A DNA stretch of 64,000 nucleotides from Streptomyces sp. WM4235 (GCF_001279725.1 NZ_LGDE01000113.1:29756-93755); one strand, 5' to 3'. Numbered from the stretch's first letter, positions 47,167 to 55,175 are shown. Notes: generated from the letters alone by a model not told the origin. Numbers and translations: made by a program.

Positions 47167-49856
47167 GACCGCCCGTGACCGCCGACAATTCTCAAGACGT
47201 TCAAGACGTTCAAGGTGCTCAACAGGACGTTCAGGATGTTCAGGACGTCCAAGATGTTCAAGACGAGAGAGGAAAGACGATCGAAGAGGTGTGGTCGGGA
47301 ACCTGGGTCGCGGACCGGCTGGGCGTCAGCCTGGAGCAGGGCGAGGACGGCGCGGCGGCGGGCTCCGCGGGCGCGTCCGGGGAGCCGCCGCTGGAGGAGC
47401 TGCTCGGGCTCGCGCTGCGGCGCAACCCCAAGCGGGCCCACCTGCTGGTCTCCCGGGTCCTGGGCAAGCACGTCCCGCGGTCCCCGGCGGTCGTCCACGG
47501 CGCCGGGTTCGGCCTCGGGCAACGGGTGCGGGAGCTCCTCGGTGACGCCGCCGCCGACGCGGTCGTCCTCGGGTACGCCGAGACCGCCACCGGGCTCGGC
47601 CACAGCGTCGCCGACGGCCTCGGGCTCGCCCCGTACCTGCACTCCACCCGCCGCCCCGTGGCGGGCGTGGCGCAGGCCGGCGGCTTCGAGGAGGCCCACT
47701 CGCACGCCACCTCGCACCTGCTGCTGCCCGAGGACCCGCGGCTGCTGGCCGGCAGCGGTCCGCTGGTCCTCGTCGACGACGAGTTCTCCACCGGCAACAC
47801 GGTCCTGAACACCATCCGCGACCTGCACGCCCGCCACCCGCGCGCGCACTACGTCGTGGTCGCTCTGGTGGACATGCGCTCCGAGGCCGACCGCGGCCGG
47901 CTCGACGCGTTCGCCGCCGAGCTGGGCGCCCGCGTCGACCTCGTCGCCCTGGCCTCCGGGACCGTGCGACTTCCCGACGGGGTGCTGGCCAAGGGGCAGG
48001 CGCTGGTCGAGGAGTACGAGACGGCCGAGGACACCGCGGCTTCGGGCGTCAGTGGGTCCACCTCCACCGCCCCGGTCCGGCGGGTCGCACTGGACTGGCC
48101 CGCCGGGGTGCCCGACGGCGGCCGGCACGGGTTCACCCCCGCGCACCGGGCCCGGCTGGAGGCCGCCCTGCCCGGCCTCGCCGAGCGGCTCGCGGAGGCC
48201 CTGGACGAAGCCCTGGACGAAGCCCTGGACGACGCGGGTGCGGTCTCGGGCCCGGGCTCGGGGACGGGGCCGCGCTCGGCACCCGTACGGGTCCTCGTCC
48301 TCGGCAACGAGGAGCTGATGTACGCGCCGCTGCGGCTCGCGCTGGCCCTGGAGGAGTCCTGGGCCGCCCGACCCGCGCCCGGTTCCGGGGCGGCCCGCGA
48401 GGTCCGCTTCTCCACGACCACCCGCTCGCCCGTGCTCGCCGTCGACGATCCCGGCTACGCCATCCGCAGCCGCCTGGTCTTCCCGGCGCACGACGCCCCG
48501 GCCGACGGGCCCGGCGACCGCTACGCCTACAACGTCCAGGACACCGCGGCGGGCGGCTTCGACGCCGTCGTCGCCGTCGTCGACTCCCACGGCGACACCG
48601 CCGCCCTGCACGCCCCCGACGGGCTCCTGGCCCGGCTCGCCCCGCACACCGGGCGGGTCCTGCTGGCCGTCGTACCGTCGTACACCCCCACCTCGTCCGA
48701 GCGGCAGGAGCCGATCATGACCGAGCCCCTGCGCGGGCCCGCCTTCTCCTCCTACGCCGCCGAGGACGTCGGCTGGCTGCTCCAGGACTTCTCCGACGTG
48801 GAACTGGAGGCCCCGACCGAGGAACGCGAGGAGGCCATCCAGGCGGGCGGCGCGCACTACGCCGAGTCCCTGCCCGTGGAGTACCAGCCGTCCCCCGCGT
48901 ACCAGGAGCTGTACCAGAGCGCGCTGACCGCCTCCGCGGCCCGCATCGCCCGCGCCGTCGGCACCGTCACCGAAACCGTCCTCGCGGAACGCTCCCCGTC
49001 CCCGGTCCTGGTCTCCCTGGCCCGCGCGGGCACCCCCGTCGGCGTACTGATGCGCCGCTGGGCGCAGGCCAGGCACGGCCTCGACCTGCCGCACTACGCC
49101 GTGTCCATCGTCCGCGGCCGCGGCATCGACGCCAACGCGCTGCGCTGGCTGGCCGCCCACCACGACCCCGCCGACATCGTCTTCGTCGACGGCTGGACGG
49201 GCAAGGGCGCCATCACCCGCGAGCTCGCCGCCGCCCTGGCGGAGTTCGACGGCTTCAACCCGGAGATCGTGGTCCTCGCCGACCCCGGCTCCTGCGTGCC
49301 CACGTACGGCACCCGCGAGGACTTCCTCATACCCTCCGCCTGCCTCAACTCCACCGTCTCCGGCCTCATCTCCCGCACGGTCCTCCGTTCCGACCTGGTC
49401 GGCCCCACCGACTTCCACGGCGCGAAGTTCTACCGCGAACTCGCCGGAGCCGACGTCTCCGTCGACTTCGTCGACACCGTCGCCGCGCACTTCGACGCGG
49501 TGGCCGACTCCGTCGCCGACGAGGTCAAGGAACTGCTCGCCGCCGACCGGACCCCCACCTGGGTGGGCTGGGCGGCCGTGGAACGCATCAGCGAGGAGTA
49601 CGGCATCCACGACGTGAACCTGGTCAAGCCCGGCGTGGGCGAGACGACGCGGGTGCTCCTGCGCCGGGTCCCGTGGAAGATCCTGGCCCAGCGCGGCGCC
49701 GGGGCAGACCTCGACCACGTACGCCTGCTCGCGGAGCAGCGGGGGGTGCCGGTCGAGGAAGTGGACGGGCTGCCCTACACGTGCGTGGGCCTCATCCACC
49801 CTCGTTTCACGCGCGGCGCCACCGGCGCCGACGGAAAGGCTGTGTCCGCCAAGTGA
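47163..49856 (+). CDS. Fused double phosphoribosyltransferase protein (PRTase_2-TRSP + StiP/PRTase_1-PELOTA)
   Basis: 897 residues from the GTG at 47163, which overlaps the previous stop; 47175 and 47289 are alternative GTGs. Order: DVQ-repeat linker (about 11-34), a first PRTase with the PRPP loop VLVDDEFSTGNT, a TRSP domain (STTTRSPVLAVDD), then from Met519 a second PRTase/StiP domain with PRPP-loop-like IVFVDGWTGKGAI, and a C-terminal PELOTA-like part. In most ter operons, as far as I recall, these are two genes. Here no stop separates them, yet AGGAG and an ATG remain at the junction (48717). Predicted to build a ribosylated, nucleoside-like metabolite. Confidence 0.8.
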   Translation: MRPPVTADNSQDVQDVQGAQQDVQDVQDVQDVQDERGKTIEEVWSGTWVADRLGVSLEQGEDGAAAGSAGASGEPPLEELLGLALRRNPKRAHLLVSRVLGKHVPRSPAVVHGAGFGLGQRVRELLGDAAADAVVLGYAETATGLGHSVADGLGLAPYLHSTRRPVAGVAQAGGFEEAHSHATSHLLLPEDPRLLAGSGPLVLVDDEFSTGNTVLNTIRDLHARHPRAHYVVVALVDMRSEADRGRLDAFAAELGARVDLVALASGTVRLPDGVLAKGQALVEEYETAEDTAASGVSGSTSTAPVRRVALDWPAGVPDGGRHGFTPAHRARLEAALPGLAERLAEALDEALDEALDDAGAVSGPGSGTGPRSAPVRVLVLGNEELMYAPLRLALALEESWAARPAPGSGAAREVRFSTTTRSPVLAVDDPGYAIRSRLVFPAHDAPADGPGDRYAYNVQDTAAGGFDAVVAVVDSHGDTAALHAPDGLLARLAPHTGRVLLAVVPSYTPTSSERQEPIMTEPLRGPAFSSYAAEDVGWLLQDFSDVELEAPTEEREEAIQAGGAHYAESLPVEYQPSPAYQELYQSALTASAARIARAVGTVTETVLAERSPSPVLVSLARAGTPVGVLMRRWAQARHGLDLPHYAVSIVRGRGIDANALRWLAAHHDPADIVFVDGWTGKGAITRELAAALAEFDGFNPEIVVLADPGSCVPTYGTREDFLIPSACLNSTVSGLISRTVLRSDLVGPTDFHGAKFYRELAGADVSVDFVDTVAAHFDAVADSVADEVKELLAADRTPTWVGWAAVERISEEYGIHDVNLVKPGVGETTRVLLRRVPWKILAQRGAGADLDHVRLLAEQRGVPVEEVDGLPYTCVGLIHPRFTRGATGADGKAVSAK
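47193..47264 (+). repeat. 9-bp tandem repeat coding Asp-Val-Gln units
   Basis: About eight 9-bp units of type GAC-GTT-CA(A/G), interrupted once by GGTGCTCAACAG, give QDVQDVQGAQQDVQ and onwards. It lies in the N-terminal linker of the fused PRTase protein and is visibly less GC-rich than its surroundings. Confidence 0.85.
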
Positions 49857-50674
49857 CCGTCCTCGTAGCCAGTGACCTCGACCGTACGCTCATCTACTCC
49901 ACGGCCGCCCTCGCGCTGACCATGCCCGACCCGGTGGCCCCCCGGCTGCTGTGCGTGGAAGTGCACGAGCACAAGCCGCTGTCGTACATGACGGAGACGG
50001 CGGCGGGGCTGCTGACGGAGCTGTCCGCGGACCCGGGCGTCGTCTTCGTGCCGACCACGACGCGCACGCGCAAGCAGTACCAGCGCATCCGCTTCCCCGG
50101 CCGGCCGGCGAAGTACGCGATCTGCGCCAACGGCGGACAACTGCTCGTCGACGGGATCCCGGACCGGGACTGGCGCCGGGACGTCGCGACGCGACTGGCC
50201 GAGGAATGCGCCCCCCTGGAGGAGGTCCACGCCCACCTGCTGGCCACCGCGGACCCGGCGTGGCTGCGCAAGGCACGCATCGCGGAGGACCTGTTCGCGT
50301 ACCTGGTCGTCGAGCGGGACCTGGTACCGCCGGAGTGGCTCAAGGCGCTGGCGGAGTGGGCCGAGGCCCGCGGCTGGACGGTGTCCCTCCAAGGCCGCAA
50401 GATCTACGCGGTTCCGCGCCCGCTGACCAAGAGCGCTGCCATGCGGGAAGTGGCCCGGCGCACGGGCGCGACCACGACCCTGGCCGCCGGCGACTCGCTG
50501 CTGGACGCCGACCTGCTGCTGGCCGCCGACCGCGGGTGGCGACCGGGACACGGCGAACTCGCCGACGCCGGCTGGAACGCGCCGTCGGTCACCGCCCTGA
50601 CCGTGGCGGGCGTCCTCGCCGGCGAGGAAATCGTCCGGGCTTTCGGGCGAGCGACCGGTACGGCGGGCCGCTGA
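49853..50674 (+). CDS. HAD-superfamily phosphatase of the Ter biosynthetic module
   Basis: 273 residues. The HAD nucleophile motif is ASDLDRTLIYS near the N-terminus, with TTTRTRKQYQR as motif II, a Lys before the C2 cap (PLTKSAAM) and GDSLLDADLL as motif IV: a Cof-type phosphatase acting on a phosphorylated metabolite. GTG at 49853 overlaps the stop of the PRTase gene, so translation is coupled. It probably dephosphorylates the product of the ribosyl transfer. Confidence 0.88.
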   Translation: MTVLVASDLDRTLIYSTAALALTMPDPVAPRLLCVEVHEHKPLSYMTETAAGLLTELSADPGVVFVPTTTRTRKQYQRIRFPGRPAKYAICANGGQLLVDGIPDRDWRRDVATRLAEECAPLEEVHAHLLATADPAWLRKARIAEDLFAYLVVERDLVPPEWLKALAEWAEARGWTVSLQGRKIYAVPRPLTKSAAMREVARRTGATTTLAAGDSLLDADLLLAADRGWRPGHGELADAGWNAPSVTALTVAGVLAGEEIVRAFGRATGTAGR

Positions 50675-50692
50675 CTCGGCAGACTGGTACCC

Positions 50693-51352
50693 ATGACCAA
50701 GGGCAACAGCACCAAGATCACCGATGAGCTGTACCGCTATGTGCTCGCGCACAACCCCCCGCTGAACGACGTCCAGCGGGGGCTCGTCGCGACCACCTAC
50801 GAGAAGTTCCCGGACAGCGCGGGGATGCAGTCGGCCGAGGAACAGGGGCCACTGCTGGCCTTCCTGGTCCGACTGACCGGCGCCCGCCACATCGTCGAGG
50901 TCGGTACCTTCACCGGCTTCTCCTCCCTGTCGATGGCACAGGCGCTGCCGGCGGACGGCAAGCTGATCGCCTGCGACGTCTCGGAGGAGTGGACGGCGTA
51001 CGGGCGCGCGGCCTGGGAGGCCGCGGGCGTCGCCGACCGGGTCGAACTGCGGATCGGCAAGGCACTGGACACCCTGTCGGCCATGCCGAGGGAACCGCAC
51101 ATCGACATGGCCTACGTGGACGCCGACAAGGAGAGCCAGATCGCCTACTGGGAGGAACTCGTGCCGAGGCTGCGGCCCGGCGGGCTGATCGTCACCGACA
51201 ACACGCTGTTCCACGGGGCCGTGCTCGACGAATCCGCCACGGGCTCGGCGGCGGGCGTCCGCGCGTTCAACGAACACGTACGGGCGGACACCCGCATGGA
51301 ATCCGTGCTGCTGGCCATCTCGGACGGACTGACGCTGTCGCGCAAGGCGTGA
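50693..51352 (+). CDS. SAM-dependent O-methyltransferase (caffeoyl-CoA OMT-like, family 3)
   Basis: 219 residues. The SAM motif is HIVEVGTFTGFSSLSMAQALP, the acidic ribose ligand is in LIACDVSEEW, and metal-binding/catalytic residues are in MAYVDADKESQIAYW and VTDNTLFHG. It methylates hydroxyls of small, often catechol-like, molecules. It follows the HAD gene after 18 bases, so it may belong to the ter operon, though the family is general. Its 3' end is duplicated in a decayed 40-bp tandem repeat. Confidence 0.9.
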   Translation: MTKGNSTKITDELYRYVLAHNPPLNDVQRGLVATTYEKFPDSAGMQSAEEQGPLLAFLVRLTGARHIVEVGTFTGFSSLSMAQALPADGKLIACDVSEEWTAYGRAAWEAAGVADRVELRIGKALDTLSAMPREPHIDMAYVDADKESQIAYWEELVPRLRPGGLIVTDNTLFHGAVLDESATGSAAGVRAFNEHVRADTRMESVLLAISDGLTLSRKA

Positions 51353-51424
51353 CGGCGCCGGCGGAGGCCTGACGCTGTCGGGCAAGGCGTGACGGCGCTT
51401 GGGTGACGTTGACGCTGTCGCGCA
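51331..51424 (+). repeat. 40-bp-period tandem duplication of the methyltransferase 3' end
   Basis: The segment GACGCTGTCG(C/G)GCAAGGCGTG occurs at 51331 and 51371; a third partial copy with GACGCTGTCGCGCA starts at 51411. The first copy contains the real stop codon; the others repeat it outside the gene. Confidence 0.75.
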
Positions 51425-51456
51425 GGGGCCGGCCTGAATGACGCGGGGCGGCGGTA

Positions 51457-51678
51457 TCAGCCGCAGCCGCCCCCGCCGCAGCAGCCGCCTCCGCCCCCAC
51501 CCATGGGGGCGGAGGCGGGCGCGCCGCCCGAGGACCCGCCGACCGCGACGGCGGAGAGCAGCTTCACGGTGTCGGCGTGCCCGGCGGGGCAGTCGGCGGG
51601 AGCGGACGACTCGGCCATCGGACGACTCACCTCGAAGGTGTCGTCGCAGGTCCGGCAGCGGTATTCGTAACGAGGCAT
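51457..51678 (-). CDS. FmdB-family zinc-ribbon protein
   Basis: 73 residues: MPRYEYRCRTCDDTFEVSRPM with CxxC, then CPAGH as the second half, the FmdB/CxxC regulatory zinc ribbon. The tail is Gly/Cys-rich (GGGGGGCCGGGGCG) and may bind extra metal. Function unknown; the family name comes from a formamidase regulator. Confidence 0.85.
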   Translation of the reverse strand: MPRYEYRCRTCDDTFEVSRPMAESSAPADCPAGHADTVKLLSAVAVGGSSGGAPASAPMGGGGGGCCGGGGCG

Positions 51679-51747
51679 GCGGACAGGCTACGCAGTGCGC
51701 AGGCCGTCCGGTATCCCACCACAGGCGTACGCGCCGCCGGTTTCCGC

Positions 51748-51819
51748 ACCAGGGGGCCATCCGCGACCAGGGGCCATCCGCGATAAGGGGGGTATCTACG
51801 ACCAGGGGGGCTATCCGCG
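51748..51819. repeat. Imperfect 17-19-bp tandem repeat, about four units
   Basis: Units of type ACCAGGGGG-CCATCCGCG occur four times with one diverged copy (ATAAGG...TATCTACG). The last unit covers the stop of the DUF4383 gene. Confidence 0.65.
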
Positions 51820-52365
51820 GAAACCGCTCCTGGACCGCGCCCGCTGCTCGCGGGCCGCCTCCTCGGGGTGGCGCGCACGCCAGTACGGATTGTCGTGCGG
51901 CAGGGCGCTGCCCACCCGCCCGTACATCCCGAACCACATCAGCATCACGCCGACCACGAAGCTGAACAGCACGTTCGGGATGTGGAAGGCGAGGAAGTTC
52001 ATCCCGGTGTCCAGCAGTGCGAGATTCACGAACCCGCTCGCGATGAACAGCACACCCAACACGATGTTCAGCGTCGAGGCGAAGTTCCCACCCACCACCA
52101 TCCCGCAGATCAGCAGCAGGCCGACGAGGATCGACAGGACGCTCAACGCCCCGTTCGTGTTCAGTGTGAGAACCGTGTCGCCGCCCGTGTCGAAGAAACC
52201 GATCCGGTCGATCAACCCCAGGATCCCGAAGACGATCAACAACACCCCGGTCAGACCCGCGCCCACCCGGTACACCCTGCTCAAACGGTGATCCACGGGA
52301 AGGTGCTCGTCCAGCCGGGTACGGACCGGCCGACGCACGCGCGGCCCCGTATGGGTGGTGGCCAT
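51811..52365 (-). CDS. DUF4383 membrane protein
   Basis: 184 residues with four TM helices ('GAGLTGVLLIVFGILGLI', 'SILVGLLLICGMVVGG', 'STLNIVLGVLFIASGFVNLAL', 'VLFSFVVGVMLMWFGMYG'). This matches the DUF4383 family of small actinobacterial membrane proteins; no function known. AGGAGG precedes the ATG at 52365. The 3' end runs into a tandem repeat. Confidence 0.85.
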   Translation of the reverse strand: MATTHTGPRVRRPVRTRLDEHLPVDHRLSRVYRVGAGLTGVLLIVFGILGLIDRIGFFDTGGDTVLTLNTNGALSVLSILVGLLLICGMVVGGNFASTLNIVLGVLFIASGFVNLALLDTGMNFLAFHIPNVLFSFVVGVMLMWFGMYGRVGSALPHDNPYWRARHPEEAAREQRARSRSGFRG

Positions 52366-52514
52366 GATCCGGCCTCCTCTGCCTCGGATGCCTCGGTCCG
52401 CGCGCCCGGAGGCGGCAGCCGCAGGTACTCCCCCCACCCCCAGCATCCGCCGCCCGGCCGCCCCGGACAACCTCGGCGGTGTCGCATGCGCGCGGCGCAC
52501 GTGGCGAGACGGGT

Positions 52515-52612
52515 CAGGGGCGGGTGATCAGGGGCCGGTGATCAGGGGCGGACGATCAAGGGCGGACACTCAGGGGCGGGTGATCAGGTGCGGACACTCA
52601 GGGGCGGCGGCT
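52515..52612. repeat. 14-bp tandem repeat, seven units
   Basis: Seven contiguous 14-mers of consensus CAGGGGCGGGTGAT, with substitutions in units 2-4 and 6-7, fill 52515-52612 exactly up to the stop of the coiled-coil gene. Several units carry a TGATCA palindrome across the junction. Confidence 0.85.
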
Positions 52613-53856
52613 CATCCGTGGCCGCGCTGTTCCCGGATGTCGGCGACCACCCGGTTCACGGACGCACGCACCCCCTCCATCTCCTGAAGGAAATGCCAGT
52701 AGTCCGGATGACGCCCCTCCAACCCCGCGAGTGCCCGATCCATCCGCGCCACCGACTCGTCCAACGGACCCGCGTGCCGCGGATCGGGCACGCTGCGGCC
52801 CTCCATCGCCAGCCGCTGCGCGTCCCGGATCGCGAACCGAGTCCGCCGCACCTCCTCCTGCGGATCCCGAGCCACCGCCTCCAGCCGCGTCAGCCGGTCC
52901 TGCGCCGCCGACACCGCCTCGTCGGTCACGTCCAACGAACCACGCACCGCCTCGATCAACCCGGCCACGTCAGACCACCGCTGCTCATCGCGCGCCCGGC
53001 CCGCCTCGACCAGCCGCTCCTCCGCCCGCGCGACCTCCCGAACCGCCTCGTCGGGCACATGCTGGAGGTCCTGCCAACACGCCGCCGAAAACCGCCGCCG
53101 CAACTCGCTGAGCACCGGATCCACCCGGTCCGCCCGATTGCGCAACGCCTGCGCCCGGGTCCGCAGACTCACCAGCCGCCGATCGATCTCGGCCGCCCGC
53201 TCCGGCAACCGCGCCGCCTCGGCCCGTATCCCCTCCGCGTCCCGAAGGATCCGGTCCGCCCGCCGCACCGTCTCCTGCACCCCGTGCAGGGCGGCGCCCT
53301 GGTTCAACTTGGTCAGCTCCGGACCCAGCGCCGCCAACCGCGCCGCCAGATCGTCCGCCCGCATCCCCTTGCCGCGCACCTCGTCCAACGCGTTGCTCGC
53401 CGCCAGCAGCGCGGCCCGCGCCCGCTCCCGCGCCGGCGCCACCCGCGCCAACTGCGTCTCCGCCTTGTCCAACAGCGGCCGCAACCCCTGCTCGAACCGC
53501 TCCAGCTCACCCTTGACCCGGATCAACTCGTCCCGAGCCCGCGTCAGCTCCTGCGTCGCCCTCGCCGCGACCGAGGCCTCCAGCTCGACCCGGTCCAGGT
53601 CGTGAGCGTCCACCGCCTCGATGTACACATGGCTGACCTCGTCGATCCGCCGCCCGAGCGCGGCGAACCCCTCCGTCACCCGCAACGCGTCCGGCGAACC
53701 GTCCGCCGCCGCGATCGTCTCGATCGAGATTCGAAGATCCCGCTGCGCCGTGTCCAGGTCGTAGAAGGCCGCCGCGGCGGCATCCTTCGCCGCCTGCGCG
53801 TCCGCCCGCCTGCTCTCGTCCCGCCCGCCGAACCACCGCCGGGATGCCGTCGTCAC
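52612..53856 (-). CDS. Coiled-coil hypothetical protein, 414 aa
   Basis: Almost wholly helical and heptad-rich, with many Arg/Glu/Ala (for example 'ARAEERLVEAGRARDEQRW'), no signal peptide and no membrane helix. Trp/Phe-containing ends 'MTTASRRWFGG' and 'HPDYWHFLQEMEGV' flank the coiled coil. Septation-ring EzrA-like or phage-shock-like scaffolds look similar in composition, but I recognise no family. The GTG at 53856 follows GAGAGGGA. The tRNA-Val gene lies upstream, divergent. Confidence 0.75.
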   Translation of the reverse strand: MTTASRRWFGGRDESRRADAQAAKDAAAAAFYDLDTAQRDLRISIETIAAADGSPDALRVTEGFAALGRRIDEVSHVYIEAVDAHDLDRVELEASVAARATQELTRARDELIRVKGELERFEQGLRPLLDKAETQLARVAPARERARAALLAASNALDEVRGKGMRADDLAARLAALGPELTKLNQGAALHGVQETVRRADRILRDAEGIRAEAARLPERAAEIDRRLVSLRTRAQALRNRADRVDPVLSELRRRFSAACWQDLQHVPDEAVREVARAEERLVEAGRARDEQRWSDVAGLIEAVRGSLDVTDEAVSAAQDRLTRLEAVARDPQEEVRRTRFAIRDAQRLAMEGRSVPDPRHAGPLDESVARMDRALAGLEGRHPDYWHFLQEMEGVRASVNRVVADIREQRGHG

Positions 53857-53961
53857 AATCCCTCTCCCGTACCGCGTCCGCCATGCCCCGCTCCATTCTC
53901 CCCCACGGGAACGGGTTTGCGTGGGGGGTGCGCCCGGCATGTAGGCTGTCCACTCATCCAC

Positions 53962-54036
53962 GGGTGCGTAGCTCAGGGGTAGAGCGCTGCTCTTACAAAG
54001 CAGATGTCGGCGGTTCGAAACCGTCCGCGCCCACCA
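53962..54036 (+). tRNA. tRNA-Val (anticodon TAC), site of element integration
   Basis: A full 75-nt cloverleaf: acceptor GGGTGCG/CGCGCCC, D arm GCTC/GAGC, anticodon stem CTGCT/AGCAG with loop CTTACAA (TAC), T arm GGCGG/CCGTC with TTCGAAA, discriminator A and encoded CCA. The part from the anticodon loop to the 3' end is supplied by the integrated element and repeated at 57631-57674. Confidence 0.95.
53992..54035 (+). other. attL: left 44-bp direct repeat of the element
   Basis: This stretch from the anticodon loop to the CC end of tRNA-Val is repeated at 57631-57674 with one mismatch (A to G in the T loop). Confidence 0.85.
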
Positions 54037-54045
54037 GCGAAAAGA

Positions 54046-54069
54046 CCCCCCGCCGATCACGGCGGGGGG
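54046..54069 (+). terminator. Terminator downstream of tRNA-Val
   Basis: CCCCCCGCCG (54046-54055), loop ATCA, CGGCGGGGGG (54060-54069), followed by CCTTTT: an intrinsic terminator supplied by the element side. Confidence 0.85.
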
Positions 54070-54084
54070 CCTTTTGCATCCACA

Positions 54085-54099
54085 TCTGACATCAACGGG
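54085..54099. other. Candidate integrase arm-type site, left
   Basis: TCTGACATCAACGGG, 49 bases inside the left att repeat, matches the two sites at 57522-57549. Confidence 0.4.
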
Positions 54100-54104
54100 A
54101 GCGG

Positions 54105-54330
54105 TCAGGGACGGCCGGGGCGCTGCCTCAACAGCCGGTCCATGTGCCCGATGGCCTCGCGCTGCGTGTCCTGCACGACGTGGGCGTACACGTCCATGGT
54201 GAGGGCGATCTGCGAGTGCCCGAGGATCTCCACCACGACCCGGAGCAGCGCGCCGGCGGCGGTCAACAACGCCGTGTCCCATGACGCGCGTCGTGCAGCC
54301 GAATCACCCGCCGGCATCGTTGGGAGGAGT
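54105..54330 (-). pseudogene. C-terminal remnant of a tyrosine integrase, frameshifted
   Basis: The minus strand codes LRVVVEILGHSQIALTMDVY and AHVVQDTQREAIGHMDRLL, with the His of LGHS and the catalytic Tyr of the tyrosine-recombinase box II. The preceding box-I sequence CRRVIRLHDARHG is present (about 54330-54290) but in another frame, so a one-base indel splits them. The N-terminal ~300 residues expected for an integrase are missing. Its place beside attL fits the element's own integrase. It cannot be active. Confidence 0.8.
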
Positions 54331-54334
54331 CGTA

Positions 54335-54538
54335 GTGGTAGTGATGGCGCACGAGTTGACCCAGGTATGCAAGTACACCAGGGGCATGGTCGCCCTGGTT
54401 CCCGAGCAAGCCCTCCGCTGGGATCGAGCGCACGTTGGGGGAGTCGACCGGGATGCCTGGCTGACCCCCGGGCAGGTGTTCAAGCAGATGTCCGAGGTCT
54501 TCGCGGTCCGGCCTTCGGAAGCCGTGGGTGGCGCCTGA
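54335..54538 (+). CDS. Small hypothetical protein of the element, 67 aa
   Basis: It reads VVVMAHELTQVCKYTRGMVA and ends [20 protein letters not shown] lies 5 bases before the GTG at 54335 (an ATG follows at 54344), a proper start. There is no recognised domain. It begins where the integrase remnant is cut off, so it may be an element gene. Coding status is uncertain because of its small size. Confidence 0.4.
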   Translation: MVVMAHELTQVCKYTRGMVALVPEQALRWDRAHVGGVDRDAWLTPGQVFKQMSEVFAVRPSEAVGGA

Positions 54539-55175
54539 ACGAAGGATGCAGCTTTGCCCCTTCCGGCTACCGCCTCACGGGCGCTGAAGCAACCGACTTC
54601 CCCCCGATCGCTGGCGCTCTCATCGAAGGCCCACTGAGCGAACCGGCGGCGTGTATCGATGCCAACCGAGTTGCCCTCGCAGCCGCAGGGGCCATGGCGC
54701 GGTAAGAGTTTCCCTACTTCATCAAGGGCGCTTCCGCCGCCAAGGTGGCGTCGCGCGCCCGTCGCCCCGGGCCTGCGCTCCTGTCTGCGCCCCGCTCCAG
54801 CCCGGGACACCGGCCGCGCGCCAATGGCTAAGGACTTGATGGATTGGATGAGCCCGGCCTGATCGGTAAGCAGCCTGTCAAGACGATGCCTCCGGCGGGG
54901 GCGCTCTGACCCTGGGATGCGGGGGCCAGTCGTGCGACTGCGGCTGCATTGTGGTTCGGGGTGGGGGCTGTCATCCCGCCTGCCGTCGTCCCAGGGCAAG
55001 CCGTAGCAGACCAGCCGCCAGGGGCCCAGGTCGTTCGTCCAGCAGGGCGCTCCACCTGGGCCCCTGACGACTGCCCCGCTACCACTACGTGCGGGACGAC
55101 GGCAGACGGGATGACAGCAGGTGCTGCGGCTAGTGGATTCGGTGACGTTTACGCTAGAAGTCGGAATCTCGCGGC
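54539..55175. other. Gene-free stretch of the element containing a palindromic block
   Basis: No frame here shows protein-like sequence over more than about 60 codons. Its main content is the inverted-repeat block at 54967-55118. Confidence 0.5.
54967..55118. repeat. 152-bp nested inverted-repeat block
   Basis: Outer arms of 26 bp (54967-54992 and 55093-55118) are complementary at 25 of 26 positions. Inside lie perfect 13-bp arms CAGGGGCCCAGGT (55019-55031) and ACCTGGGCCCCTG (55054-55066) and shorter CGTAGC/GCTAC pairs. It could fold as a long branched stem. It may be a MITE-like insertion, a replication origin or an RNA gene; no target-site duplication is evident at its ends. Confidence 0.7.

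Noticed and set aside
52515..52612. CRISPR array
   Set aside because: Units are contiguous 14-mers with no unique spacers and no cas genes nearby.
54967..55118. Streptomyces telomere-like palindromes
   Set aside because: Located inside a tRNA-integrated element amid core genes, and the conserved telomeric terminal sequence pattern is absent.
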